From NCBI RefSeq assembly GCF_014855495.1, contig NZ_JACYFJ010000003.1:124001-188000 (forward strand): a stretch of DNA of 64,000 bases. The letters are read 5' to 3'. Within the stretch, counting starts at the first letter, position 1. Every line of letters begins with the position of its first letter. Both the position numbers and the translations under genes were made by a program. Positions 18,213 to 26,951 of the stretch are shown here, one piece after another. The stretch comes from Euzebyella saccharophila. Its GTDB lineage: Bacteria; Bacteroidota; Bacteroidia; Flavobacteriales; Flavobacteriaceae. The notes beneath the pieces are model-generated. The model was given only the letters and a program-made list of their open reading frames with translations. It did no database searches and was not told the DNA's origin.

Positions 18213-19135
18213 AATGAAGGTTTTAAAATAAGCTGATATTGATTATAAACGGTCACCTTCACATTACGGTTGTTTCTTCGAAAGACTTGCTTAATACCGC
18301 CTACCTGTGGCACACCGGGAATATTTATATCCTCTACCACATCCCCGATAACTTCCGTAGCGACCTCGCCCGTAAAGCTGTTTCGTATGTAAACACCCTC
18401 ATTGCCATCCAGTAAATCGAAGGCTTTCATATCGACCGGTTTGTTGTTGATGGTCGTAATAGTGATAAAAACCCGGTTAGCATTAAACCGCACAAAACCA
18501 TAAACCAACGAGTTTCTGGGAATGGAATCCCCGTTGATCAGCGCATCTACGGCCAGTCGTAATTCCAATCGTTCGTCGCTTTTCACCGTTTGTTCTCCGT
18601 TGACTTCCACTAGGATAAAGTCATCTGTCCTTCCTCTTATTGTTTCCAAATCAACCATTGAAACCGGTTTGGGTTCGTAGGAAAAAAACTCATGATGGGT
18701 CTTTGCAAAATCAATGACCGTTTCTTCGATTTGATTTTTAGGCGTACTGGCCATTGATTTTGATGAACTCATGTTCACTGTATTATTATATTCTCCAGAT
18801 TCGTAATTTATCCTTCCTGTGGCATAGATACTGTCCACGATACGTTGACGCTCTTTCTCCTGATACATAGGATCATAAAGTCCTGTTGAATCCAATAGTG
18901 ATTCGTCATAAATACTTGGTGCATTGGACTCCCGTACTTCTTTTAAGTCATTGATGGCATCCAATTTCGAGGAATACTCTTTTTGTTCCTCCTTCAATTC
19001 CGGAACCACAGGTTGGGTCAATTCTGACTTCTCTTCGTCTCCCTCTCCCATTACGAGAAATGCATAGCTAACAATAAATAGGACTACCAAAGTGACGACG
19101 GTGATGAATATCATTTTGTTTCGATCTAATTTCAT
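18209..19135 (-). CDS. traM: Conjugative transposon protein TraM (VirB10-like)
   Basis: A 308-residue protein with one N-terminal membrane helix (about residues 8-30) and a long, partly disordered periplasmic linker. A C-terminal beta domain (NSLVYGFVRFNANRVFITIT) is typical of TraM/VirB10-like core-complex scaffolds that span the envelope. It lies six bases after traK and overlaps traN. The length is shorter than some CTnDOT relatives, but the conserved C-terminal domain is complete. Confidence 0.9.
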   Translation of the reverse strand: MKLDRNKMIFITVVTLVVLFIVSYAFLVMGEGDEEKSELTQPVVPELKEEQKEYSSKLDAINDLKEVRESNAPSIYDESLLDSTGLYDPMYQEKERQRIVDSIYATGRINYESGEYNNTVNMSSSKSMASTPKNQIEETVIDFAKTHHEFFSYEPKPVSMVDLETIRGRTDDFILVEVNGEQTVKSDERLELRLAVDALINGDSIPRNSLVYGFVRFNANRVFITITTINNKPVDMKAFDLLDGNEGVYIRNSFTGEVATEVIGDVVEDINIPGVPQVGGIKQVFRRNNRNVKVTVYNQYQLILKPSL

Positions 19136-19141
19136 TTGAAG

Positions 19142-19765
19142 CTATTTATGAATGTTGAGTTTTTTAAGGGAGTTTTCAAAGAAGTTGGTAATCAATAGAC
19201 CATGGGTATTATTCGGGAAATTTCTATCTACCTGAAGCAGATTCCCTGTAGTTAGTAACTGGTACCTATCGATAATGGATCCCCGATTGATCTCAAAAAT
19301 GGTTTCCGTCTGAAAGGATATGCGTTCCCCATTTAGAATAAGTTCCGTATTTACCGAGATAACCTCTTGCACCAGGGAGTACTGCAGTAACCTGTTATAA
19401 ACCCCATCCGCCTTTTTCTGCCGGTAGACATTATCGACAGTACTATCTCCCAACCACAAGGCCTTTTCAAGATTTTTCTCATAGTTACTTTCATCAATTC
19501 CATAGAAATAATTGTGGAACAAATCGAGATGGGATAGCGCCTCGACTTCCATATTTTCCTTTTGCGAAATCAATTTCAAGGGAATGATGGAACCATCGGT
19601 GTTTACGGCAAAGGTGCTGTTCAGCATACGTTGGTTGAAACGATAGACCGTTACGAGTGCAAAAATGCTAGTCAATAAACAGGCGAAAACGACTGCCAAT
19701 ACAATGTACCGGTTAAGTTTTAATACGCTATAGATGTTTTTGTAAGGTGTTAGTTTATTTTTCAT
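19142..19765 (-). CDS. traK: Conjugative transposon protein TraK (VirB8-like)
   Basis: A 207-residue bitopic protein with an N-terminal membrane helix (IVLAVVFACLLTSIFALV, residues ~20-38) and a periplasmic domain of the TraK/VirB8-like family, which helps assemble the transfer channel. I chose ATG 19765, ten bases after the traJ stop, over an upstream TTG (19786) that overlaps traJ. Confidence 0.9.
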   Translation of the reverse strand: MKNKLTPYKNIYSVLKLNRYIVLAVVFACLLTSIFALVTVYRFNQRMLNSTFAVNTDGSIIPLKLISQKENMEVEALSHLDLFHNYFYGIDESNYEKNLEKALWLGDSTVDNVYRQKKADGVYNRLLQYSLVQEVISVNTELILNGERISFQTETIFEINRGSIIDRYQLLTTGNLLQVDRNFPNNTHGLLITNFFENSLKKLNIHK

Positions 19766-19775
19766 GGTGTTTAGA

Positions 19776-20606
19776 TTACTCGACAAATAGCCTTAAAGTG
19801 AAACTGGTTGCACGCTTATAAAGCTTGAACTTCAATAGAATAATAAAACCCACTCCCGCCAATTCAATGACCGGGGCAAAGAGTTCACTGCCGAAATCGG
19901 TACCAAACAGGTTGGGCCAAAAGTTTTCCGTGATTTCTTGATAAAGCTCATTTACAAAAACATTGACCAAAAAGAATGCGGGTACGATCATATAAACAGC
20001 TGCGTACAGCTTAAAAAAGCGATAGCCCATTGGCCTGAACTTTTCAAAAACGGCCATACTAATGACCAATGGAAAAAAAGCCTGCATGATTCCCAATAGA
20101 AAGTAGCGTTCCGCCAAGAAAAGCGGATAAATAAATAGATCCAAGACCCAGAGAAACAGCCCTAAGGCTAGGGCAAACATACGTATTCCCAAGAAAGGGG
20201 TGGTTAGCCAGTCATACAGAATGCCCATCGCTTTTGTGGTCGCATCTAGAAGGCCCAAATCCTCTTCCACCTCAATATCCTGTAGTTCCAAGGGTAGCAG
20301 TACCGGGGCCGTTCCTCGATACTGACCTTCTATAGCCACTAAAATGGAGTCAAAGGCGTCCAATACTTCCGTAGAGAAAATAACCACCAGTACAACCGCA
20401 AAATTTTTGATCAATTCTGTGGGGGTCAATCCCCATGTAGCCCCTTGGATGGTCGCACCTCCTTCATAGTACTTTTTCAGAATATTGATTAGAAAAAACA
20501 GAACGGCCAGCACTTTCATTCCACCGATTACATAGGATGCAAAATCACTATCCTTAATGGTCTGAAAAACAGAATCCACATATTCCAACCCGATGGACAA
20601 AAACAT
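19776..20606 (-). CDS. traJ: Conjugative transposon protein TraJ (VirB6-like membrane protein)
   Basis: A 276-residue polytopic inner-membrane protein with about six hydrophobic helices (for example VIGGMKVLAVLFFLINIL, KNFAVVLVVIFSTEVL, MFALALGLFLWVLDLF, GVGFIILLKFKLY). It fits the TraJ group that forms the inner-membrane pore of Bacteroidetes conjugation systems. It lies between the TraI-like gene and traK, the expected order. Confidence 0.88.
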   Translation of the reverse strand: MFLSIGLEYVDSVFQTIKDSDFASYVIGGMKVLAVLFFLINILKKYYEGGATIQGATWGLTPTELIKNFAVVLVVIFSTEVLDAFDSILVAIEGQYRGTAPVLLPLELQDIEVEEDLGLLDATTKAMGILYDWLTTPFLGIRMFALALGLFLWVLDLFIYPLFLAERYFLLGIMQAFFPLVISMAVFEKFRPMGYRFFKLYAAVYMIVPAFFLVNVFVNELYQEITENFWPNLFGTDFGSELFAPVIELAGVGFIILLKFKLYKRATSFTLRLFVE

Positions 20607-20617
20607 GCTATAGCCTT

Positions 20618-21199
20618 TTAATAGTTGGTTTCCCGATTATTGATTTTGTCCTGCATCTCTCGAAAGGAAATAATGAGTTTATACCGCTTATTCTTTAAGG
20701 TGATGTCCGCTATCATTTTTTGGGAATCGTCCCTATGTGCTTCCAATATTTCCAATCGCTCCGCATCGTTGAGTTTTAGAAAGTCATTGGAGAGTACCTG
20801 GTTCATAAATTCCAGATTACGAAGTGAGCCGTCAATAATGGTAGTGAAAGCGTTGGAAACGGCATCTATTTCGTCAGGGTGGATGTAAGGAGAATTTAGG
20901 ATACCCCTCAAATCGTTTCGGACCATATTGACCAAAGCTTCATTGTTTTCGTTGATTTCCTTGACGGCCTCATATTGCGCCACCGCACTGTTTACTTTTT
21001 CAATGGTCTCTTTGGCCTGTTTGAGAAACTTGACTGTTTTGATCATTTCACTGGTCTGTTTGGCGGATTCAAACAACTGCTTGATCAGCGATAAAAAATT
21101 GGTGTTGTCGTAGACCGGAATGCCCTGTGCTTTCGTTTGACCAGTAATCGCTATAACCAAGAATACCGATAGTATGATGGTTTTAATTGTAATTTTCAT
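20618..21199 (-). CDS. traI: TraI-like conjugation protein (DUF4141-like)
   Basis: A 193-residue exported protein with a signal peptide ending near GQTKAQ, then a long helical, coiled-coil body. The size, position between traG and traJ, and helical VirB5-like layout match the Bacteroidetes TraI/DUF4141 group. It has no relation to the F-plasmid relaxase of the same name. It probably acts in the periplasm during pilus or channel assembly. Confidence 0.82.
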   Translation of the reverse strand: MKITIKTIILSVFLVIAITGQTKAQGIPVYDNTNFLSLIKQLFESAKQTSEMIKTVKFLKQAKETIEKVNSAVAQYEAVKEINENNEALVNMVRNDLRGILNSPYIHPDEIDAVSNAFTTIIDGSLRNLEFMNQVLSNDFLKLNDAERLEILEAHRDDSQKMIADITLKNKRYKLIISFREMQDKINNRETNY

Positions 21200-21211
21200 A
21201 ATGTTATTTTT

Positions 21212-23638
21212 TTAAGTGTGTGAATATGATTTTTGAAATTTCTGTTTAACAAATTCCATGATGGCCGTTTCCATATTATTCGTTTTACCATAAATGGCCA
21301 TTATGGTTTCGTTCTCTGAGCCGTCAGTGAGATAGGCCGCATACACCTCGGGTGGCACCTCCAAACGAAAGATGTTGCTCTCCTTCCCTATCTTCATAAA
21401 GATTTCGGTGTACCTCCGCTGGCCTTTCAAGTCGTTCTTGATGGATTTCAGCTGATTGAGGTCATGGCTGGAAAGGCTTAGTCTTTTGACCAATTCGTCG
21501 TACCCCTTTTCATTTCGAAGGCTATAGATCACCTGGGTATTTTCCAGGATACTTGCCGAAGTGGAATTACTTGGTAATTGGTTAATGGACTGAAGAATAA
21601 TTCCAATCGCCCCATTTTGTTTTCGTATGGCCTGATAATAGAATTCGACACTTTCCAGTACGTTTTCAAACTTCAACTGCTTGGCGAACTCATCGAATAG
21701 GACAATACCCTTTTCGGCACGGTTTCGCCAGATGGTCCGCTGAATGGCAGATTTGATAAGCTTCAACATTACGGAAAGGACCTCCTTGTTATCCTTCACC
21801 TCATCCAATTCAAAAACAATCAGTCGTTTGTCCTCGATTTTATAGGACTGGTCTTCACTTACCTCGAATAAAAAACTATAGAGTCCGTCCCCTACATACT
21901 CCGACATGATGTGAAGGAAGTTTGTAGTATTAAAATAGGCCTTATCGATACCCAAATCATCCAATAGGGTTTCTTTGTTCTGCTGGACAAAAGCGTAAAA
22001 GTCCTCCAATGAATGGGTTTCGCTTACATTGCGTTTATAGTAATGCTGAAGAATCTTCTTCAATGCTACTTCTTGTGCTTTGGCGACCTTTAGACCCGAA
22101 GCAAAGAGCTCCAAAAGGAAGACGGTAAGGTCTTCCAACCGCTCCGGGCTTAGGTCATGTAGACTGTTTATGTAAAAAGGATTAATGCCCAGGTTCTTTC
22201 CCTGCTCGTAGCGTAAGGTGATGTATTGATCGGGATAGAGCTTTGCAAACTTGGTATAACTCCCTCCCAAATCAATGATGACCAATCGGACCCCATTTTC
22301 AAAATATTGCCGAAGGATGTTGTTCGCCAAAAACGACTTGCCCTCCCCCGTAGGAGCAAAAATCGCAAAGTTCCGAGCCTTGATGCGCCGCTTATTTTCG
22401 TCCCATACATCCTTAATGACCGGTATGTTGTGTTGCCGGTCGTTAAAAATGATGCCCGTAGCATCCGATTTATAGTTGGTATTGTTGATCAGCAGACATA
22501 GCGTATGTTTCAGATCGGTGACGTACAGATCGTTATCGGAAAAGTTGGATGAGAAGCAACAATAACTATTTAATAAATAGTGCTTCCGCTCCTCCCCTTT
22601 TGGATAATAGGGTATAATATCAAGTTCCTTGAACTCCGTTTTGACCCGAGAAGCAATCTTACTTAAGTCAGCCAGGCGGTCGCTCCAAAAAACCACATTG
22701 AGATGACCTCGAACGATGCGGGCATTATCGTCCTGGTTGATTTGGTCCAGAATGGTACTGATTTTTCCATGTACGACCTTATTCTGCGTACCGAAGTTGG
22801 AACTCTTGCTCAGTTCTTCTAAACGCTTTTCCAACAGTTTTCGCCATTTATGCTTATCGTCTAAGTAGATAATTTGGTTTACAATATGGTTTTCGTTTAG
22901 ATTTAGCCCTAATCCGTCTATAAACCCCTGATGGAAAACAAAATCGTCGGAAGTAAATGCATCATTGGTCTTGCTGCTACTAACCGTATCACCAAAACAT
23001 AATTCGTTGTTAACGGCCAGTACATCAAAATAATGATTGCCTATTTGGGCAAGGTTTTTATTAAGGACAATGTCGGTATCGAAGCCTTGATTGAACCCGT
23101 TGAAATAGGTGTCGGTCATCAAAAGGATTTCACTTTCTTTCAGCGGTGTAAAATCAAGTTTATAACTGTTATTGAGAAAACCGATTGCATCTTGAACGGC
23201 TGCCGTAAAACTTTCTACAGCCTCGGTCATTTTACCAGGAATGGCTTTTGGAATTCCTTTAAAGGGATTCAGATATTTTGACTTGTTGAGCCCTTTGTTC
23301 TTGGGCCATACGAAGAACAGATGCGATTGATGTGAAATGTATTCCCTACCCTTAAAATGTTGATGGGTCGCCTTTTCCAAAAAAGTCGTATTCGGTAAAC
23401 GTTCGGCCGAATAGTGCAGCTTTTGATAAATGTCCTGTTTATGAATAACCGTTCCGGCCGGTAACGATTTTAGGGCTTGAAACCAACTGCCGTGCAAGTC
23501 CTCAAAATCAGTTTCCGATAATGAATAGACTTCCGGCAATTCGGCTTTATAACACAATACCAGATTTCCATTATTGGCAAAAACCAGATTGTCCTGAATA
23601 TCCACAATCGGATAATTTTGGTTGAGATTAATCCTCAT
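21212..23638 (-). CDS. traG: TraG-family conjugation ATPase (VirB4-like)
   Basis: An 808-residue VirB4-type ATPase that powers channel assembly. It has the N-terminal TraG domain beginning MRINLNQNYPIVDIQD, Walker A FAPTGEGKSFLANN in the central part (near residue 435), and Walker B GIVLFDEFAKQ near 645. The frame extends upstream to GTG 23674, but ATG 23638 begins the conserved N-terminus and leaves only an 11-base overlap with traF, so I prefer it. The length matches the family (about 800-830). Confidence 0.92.
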   Translation of the reverse strand: MRINLNQNYPIVDIQDNLVFANNGNLVLCYKAELPEVYSLSETDFEDLHGSWFQALKSLPAGTVIHKQDIYQKLHYSAERLPNTTFLEKATHQHFKGREYISHQSHLFFVWPKNKGLNKSKYLNPFKGIPKAIPGKMTEAVESFTAAVQDAIGFLNNSYKLDFTPLKESEILLMTDTYFNGFNQGFDTDIVLNKNLAQIGNHYFDVLAVNNELCFGDTVSSSKTNDAFTSDDFVFHQGFIDGLGLNLNENHIVNQIIYLDDKHKWRKLLEKRLEELSKSSNFGTQNKVVHGKISTILDQINQDDNARIVRGHLNVVFWSDRLADLSKIASRVKTEFKELDIIPYYPKGEERKHYLLNSYCCFSSNFSDNDLYVTDLKHTLCLLINNTNYKSDATGIIFNDRQHNIPVIKDVWDENKRRIKARNFAIFAPTGEGKSFLANNILRQYFENGVRLVIIDLGGSYTKFAKLYPDQYITLRYEQGKNLGINPFYINSLHDLSPERLEDLTVFLLELFASGLKVAKAQEVALKKILQHYYKRNVSETHSLEDFYAFVQQNKETLLDDLGIDKAYFNTTNFLHIMSEYVGDGLYSFLFEVSEDQSYKIEDKRLIVFELDEVKDNKEVLSVMLKLIKSAIQRTIWRNRAEKGIVLFDEFAKQLKFENVLESVEFYYQAIRKQNGAIGIILQSINQLPSNSTSASILENTQVIYSLRNEKGYDELVKRLSLSSHDLNQLKSIKNDLKGQRRYTEIFMKIGKESNIFRLEVPPEVYAAYLTDGSENETIMAIYGKTNNMETAIMEFVKQKFQKSYSHT

Positions 23639-23909
23639 AACACAGGGTAGTTGTTTTTTTATTGGAAAGGGCACTCGGAAAAACCCTTTGGAAATGCAGC
23701 ATTTGCGGTTGATGCGTTAATTTCAAAAGCACCACATATAACATCATATTGACACCTAGACCACCCACCACCAAGAGTAAGCTGAAAGAGAAAATTATCA
23801 CCAGAAGCGAACCGATAACTGCCGCCATTTGTAATGCGAACAGGGAAACCGGAAGCCCGAATATCAGCGCACGTTTACGAATGTTTCGGTATATTGGGTA
23901 ACACTTCAT
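23628..23909 (-). CDS. traF: Conjugative transposon protein TraF (DUF4133)
   Basis: A 93-residue membrane protein with two hydrophobic helices (LIFGLPVSLFALQMAAVIG and VIIFSFSLLLVVGGLGVN), of the DUF4133/TraF group that resembles VirB3. The start overlaps the traE stop by one base (TAATG), indicating coupling, and the end overlaps traG by 11 bases. Confidence 0.9.
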   Translation of the reverse strand: MKCYPIYRNIRKRALIFGLPVSLFALQMAAVIGSLLVIIFSFSLLLVVGGLGVNMMLYVVLLKLTHQPQMLHFQRVFPSALSNKKTTTLCYED

Positions 23910-24199
23910 TATACGACCAGTGTTATCAAGTAGGTAAAGATGCCGACCACGGCACCGGCTATAAGTACAAATACCAAAACACGGGTAATCCCTTTTTTAA
24001 GGTCGGCGTTCTCACCAAAGAAATGTCCGGCGTTGAACAGGAAACCCACAAGGAAAATGACCCCTAGAATAATGGGGAAAATGGTACGTATGGTATCCGA
24101 GATGTCGTTGACCGAATCTTCGATACCACCAATTTGGGCATAAGTAGGGGCCGTTGCCAACAGCAACAACCAGAGTACTTTGTTTATTCTTTTCATCAC
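23909..24199 (-). CDS. traE: Conjugative transposon protein TraE (DUF4134, VirB2-like)
   Basis: A 96-residue protein with a signal peptide ending near PTYAQ and two membrane helices, matching the DUF4134/TraE family. Its VirB2-like layout suggests a pilin. It is the first tra gene of the operon in this window. The ATG at 24197 or 24194 would remove one or two residues and is equally possible. Confidence 0.9.
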   Translation of the reverse strand: MMKRINKVLWLLLLATAPTYAQIGGIEDSVNDISDTIRTIFPIILGVIFLVGFLFNAGHFFGENADLKKGITRVLVFVLIAGAVVGIFTYLITLVV

Positions 24200-24382
24200 T
24201 ATTCGTTTTAGTGCCCAAAGAGGGCGGTTGATATTTTGTTGTTGACGAATTTGAAATGAAAAGGAAGGAATGCAGAGAATCGGCTAAAAATTAACAGTCG
24301 GGAACGTTAAAATTTCTTGGATTTTAAATCAATCACTCAAATCGATAAAAATTGTGCAACACGCATTAAAAATTTTTACCAA

Positions 24383-25015
24383 GTGAAGCACTTTTGTTTA
24401 CATGTATTGGTTTGGATATTGTCAGTCGGTTTACATTCCTCCTTTAGACAGAAAAAATATCAGAAACCGATGATAATTATAGATCCCGGACATGGAGGCT
24501 TTGATTCCGGAGCAATCGGCATTAATGGCCTAAAGGAAAAAGACGTGGTATTTGATATTGCCAAGGAAGTCGTTCGGCTTAATCGGGAACTTTTCAATGA
24601 TTCATTGGAAATATATCTTACCCGATACTCGGACACATTTATTTCCTTGGGAGATAGAACCAAACTTGCAAAGGCCTTAAAAGCCGACGTGTTTGTTTCC
24701 ATCCATTGCAATCAGACTGTTCGGAAAGCTGCCCAGGGGATTGAAGTGTATGTTAAACAAAGGGAATCACGGTCCGAATACTTGGCCGAGCAATTCGCAA
24801 TTGGACTCCATGAAAAACTAGGCTTTAAAAATAGAGGAGTTAAATATGCCAATTTTCAGGTGCTCCGGGAAACTACCCAATGCCCAAGTGTGCTTTTGGA
24901 ATTGGGTTTTTTGTCTAATTGGGAGGAGGCAAGTTACATGTTAAAAGCGAGTACAATATCTGGTTATGCCATATTGATATTAGAAACACTAATGAATTTT
25001 TTGGGTTATGATTGA
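24383..25015 (+). CDS. N-acetylmuramoyl-L-alanine amidase
   Basis: An Amidase_3-family zinc hydrolase that cleaves peptidoglycan between MurNAc and L-Ala. The zinc ligands are visible as the His in DPGHGG, the Glu in GLKEKDV and the His in SIHCN, and the catalytic Glu is in LLELGFLSN. I prefer GTG 24383, which begins a hydrophobic signal sequence (KHFCLHVLVWILSVGL); an in-frame TTG at 24317 gives 22 implausible extra residues. Beside the divergent tra operon, it probably opens local cell wall for the conjugation channel. Confidence 0.9.
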   Translation: MKHFCLHVLVWILSVGLHSSFRQKKYQKPMIIIDPGHGGFDSGAIGINGLKEKDVVFDIAKEVVRLNRELFNDSLEIYLTRYSDTFISLGDRTKLAKALKADVFVSIHCNQTVRKAAQGIEVYVKQRESRSEYLAEQFAIGLHEKLGFKNRGVKYANFQVLRETTQCPSVLLELGFLSNWEEASYMLKASTISGYAILILETLMNFLGYD

Positions 25016-25252
25016 AGTTGCAAAAATCTTAGCCATAGTGTTGAAAAAGGTATTTCATGAGGTCATCCTAACCTTTAAGGAGTGCTGCAAAAAATGGTAA
25101 AGCTAGCTTTACCATATCTAAAAATGACTAAAGTGTACAAACAGAACCGTAGCTAATTAATAACTACTTTAAAAGTCCAACTAATGCATTTTAAAAAAAG
25201 AAGAAATCTATTATCAAGCCTAAGTAATAGCCAAAAGAGTATTTGCTCAAAC

Positions 25253-26950
25253 CTATCTGAGGACTGATGGGTTGGACCCAAATTGAGTAAGAATAATTAA
25301 ATGCTCTTTAGCCCTTGTGCAAGCTACAAAGAGAAGCTTTCTTATTTTAAAGAGATCTTGAGAATCCCCTCGTAGTTCAAATGAGCAAGTATACGGATGC
25401 TCAAATAGTATTACCGCATCAAATTCCTTCCCTTTTGACTGGTGCATGTTCATCAAACTAATTCCGCTTTGTTTTGGGGTCGTATTCGATATTTGAGTTT
25501 CTACAAGGGCATTTTGCAAAATACCTCGTGCATCAATGTATAGTCCATTAGCATCCCAAGATTTGGTCAAACCAGCCATTATATTTTTTCCTCGGTTAAA
25601 TGCCACCAAATTTTCAGAATGTTTTGCGATTTCGGCCAGTCCCTTATTTCCACAATTTTTAAAAGTAGATTGTACAAAACGCCAATCTTTGCCGGGGCTA
25701 CCAGAAAATTTTTGATTTTTTACCGTATCTATGACTTTTTTTATTGCAGGAACAAAAGTACCAGCCACCTTCTTATCTTCTTTTATTGAATCAATCCATT
25801 TCTCAAATTTGGCAACCTCTTTTAAATTACCTTTTGAACTGAAAAATTCTTTGACTATAAATAAACAAAATAAGAGATGTTGAGTATCATCTAGAACAGG
25901 TTCAAGCAAGCAAGCTATTAGCCTGCTTGAGATATTTGTGGCAACTTGGTCAAATTGATACTTATGTGGAATATTGACATCCCTAAGTAATCTAGAAACA
26001 CTTTTAACACCCACATTAGTAGTACACAAAATAGCGATGCTTTCAGGTTTTTTGCTCGTTTCCTTTAAAGATTCCCTATAAATGATGCCAATTGCGCGCC
26101 TTAATACGACCAAAGCATCATTGTTTCTGGGCGAATATTTAAAGCTTTGAACTCCTTTGTAAGACCCATCAAGTTTTTTTTTATTAAACATGTCCTGCGC
26201 AAATAGAAGGATTTCTTTATTGGGACTCCTATAATTATCTGTTTCCAAATTAAATTCAATAGGATTCAATTTTTCTTTTATTTCATTTAACCTTTCAGTA
26301 TTAACAACAGCCCGATAATCATAGATTTGTTGTTGTAAGTCGGCTAGTATTAGTAATTGAGTTCTTTGAACAAAACATTGGATAATTCCCCATTGAAGAG
26401 CATCTGTATCCTGTGCTTCATCTACAATAATTAACGGAAATTTTTTAGCGTACAACTCTAAAATTCTGGTACTCCTGGTTAATATCTCTAGAGCCTTAGG
26501 AGCAAAATCATCAAAGATTAATTCCCCTTCTTTAATGAAGTTGATTTGTAGTTCATCCAACCAATCTGGATCATCTTCATTTCTTCCAATTCTTCGTACA
26601 GCCTCATCATGTGGAGGAACGATGGATATCTTTTTTTTTGCTCCTAATAAATATCCATGGCTCTTTACAATCTCTAAGAAGAATCCATGAAAAGTTTGCA
26701 CATTCAAACGCAAACGAAGATTTTTATATTTATCAAATTTCTCGGCGGATTCTATAATTCTAGCTTTAGCATTTCGTGAAAAACTTAAAAAAAGAACTTG
26801 CTGGCCTCTATTAATGGAATGTTTTTCTATGTAGGTAAAGGCCTTTAAAAGTGAAATGGTAGTTTTTCCACTTCCTGGACCCCCAATTATTAAAATATCC
26901 TTTTCTTCCTTTAAGATGGATTTGCGCTTATCATCTAATTTAAAGCTCAT
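25253..26950 (-). CDS. gajB: UvrD-like helicase, Gabija GajB candidate
   Basis: A 565-residue superfamily 1 helicase. Motifs are GGPGSGKT (23-30), FLSFSRNAKARI, IIVDEAQDTDALQW (DEAQ at 177-180), MNMHQSKGKEFDAVILFEHP and LLFVACTRAKEHLIIL. It starts one base after the stop of the upstream OLD-type gene. This order and pairing is the Gabija anti-phage system, in which GajB is thought to sense nucleic-acid ends and NTP loss and activate GajA. It is somewhat longer than the type GajB (about 494 residues), so it may belong to a diverged subgroup. Confidence 0.8.
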   Translation of the reverse strand: MSFKLDDKRKSILKEEKDILIIGGPGSGKTTISLLKAFTYIEKHSINRGQQVLFLSFSRNAKARIIESAEKFDKYKNLRLRLNVQTFHGFFLEIVKSHGYLLGAKKKISIVPPHDEAVRRIGRNEDDPDWLDELQINFIKEGELIFDDFAPKALEILTRSTRILELYAKKFPLIIVDEAQDTDALQWGIIQCFVQRTQLLILADLQQQIYDYRAVVNTERLNEIKEKLNPIEFNLETDNYRSPNKEILLFAQDMFNKKKLDGSYKGVQSFKYSPRNNDALVVLRRAIGIIYRESLKETSKKPESIAILCTTNVGVKSVSRLLRDVNIPHKYQFDQVATNISSRLIACLLEPVLDDTQHLLFCLFIVKEFFSSKGNLKEVAKFEKWIDSIKEDKKVAGTFVPAIKKVIDTVKNQKFSGSPGKDWRFVQSTFKNCGNKGLAEIAKHSENLVAFNRGKNIMAGLTKSWDANGLYIDARGILQNALVETQISNTTPKQSGISLMNMHQSKGKEFDAVILFEHPYTCSFELRGDSQDLFKIRKLLFVACTRAKEHLIILTQFGSNPSVLR

Positions 26951-26951
26951 A

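Noticed and set aside
24317-24382. Upstream TTG start of the amidase
   Set aside because: The added 22 residues do not resemble a signal peptide, whereas GTG 24383 begins one.
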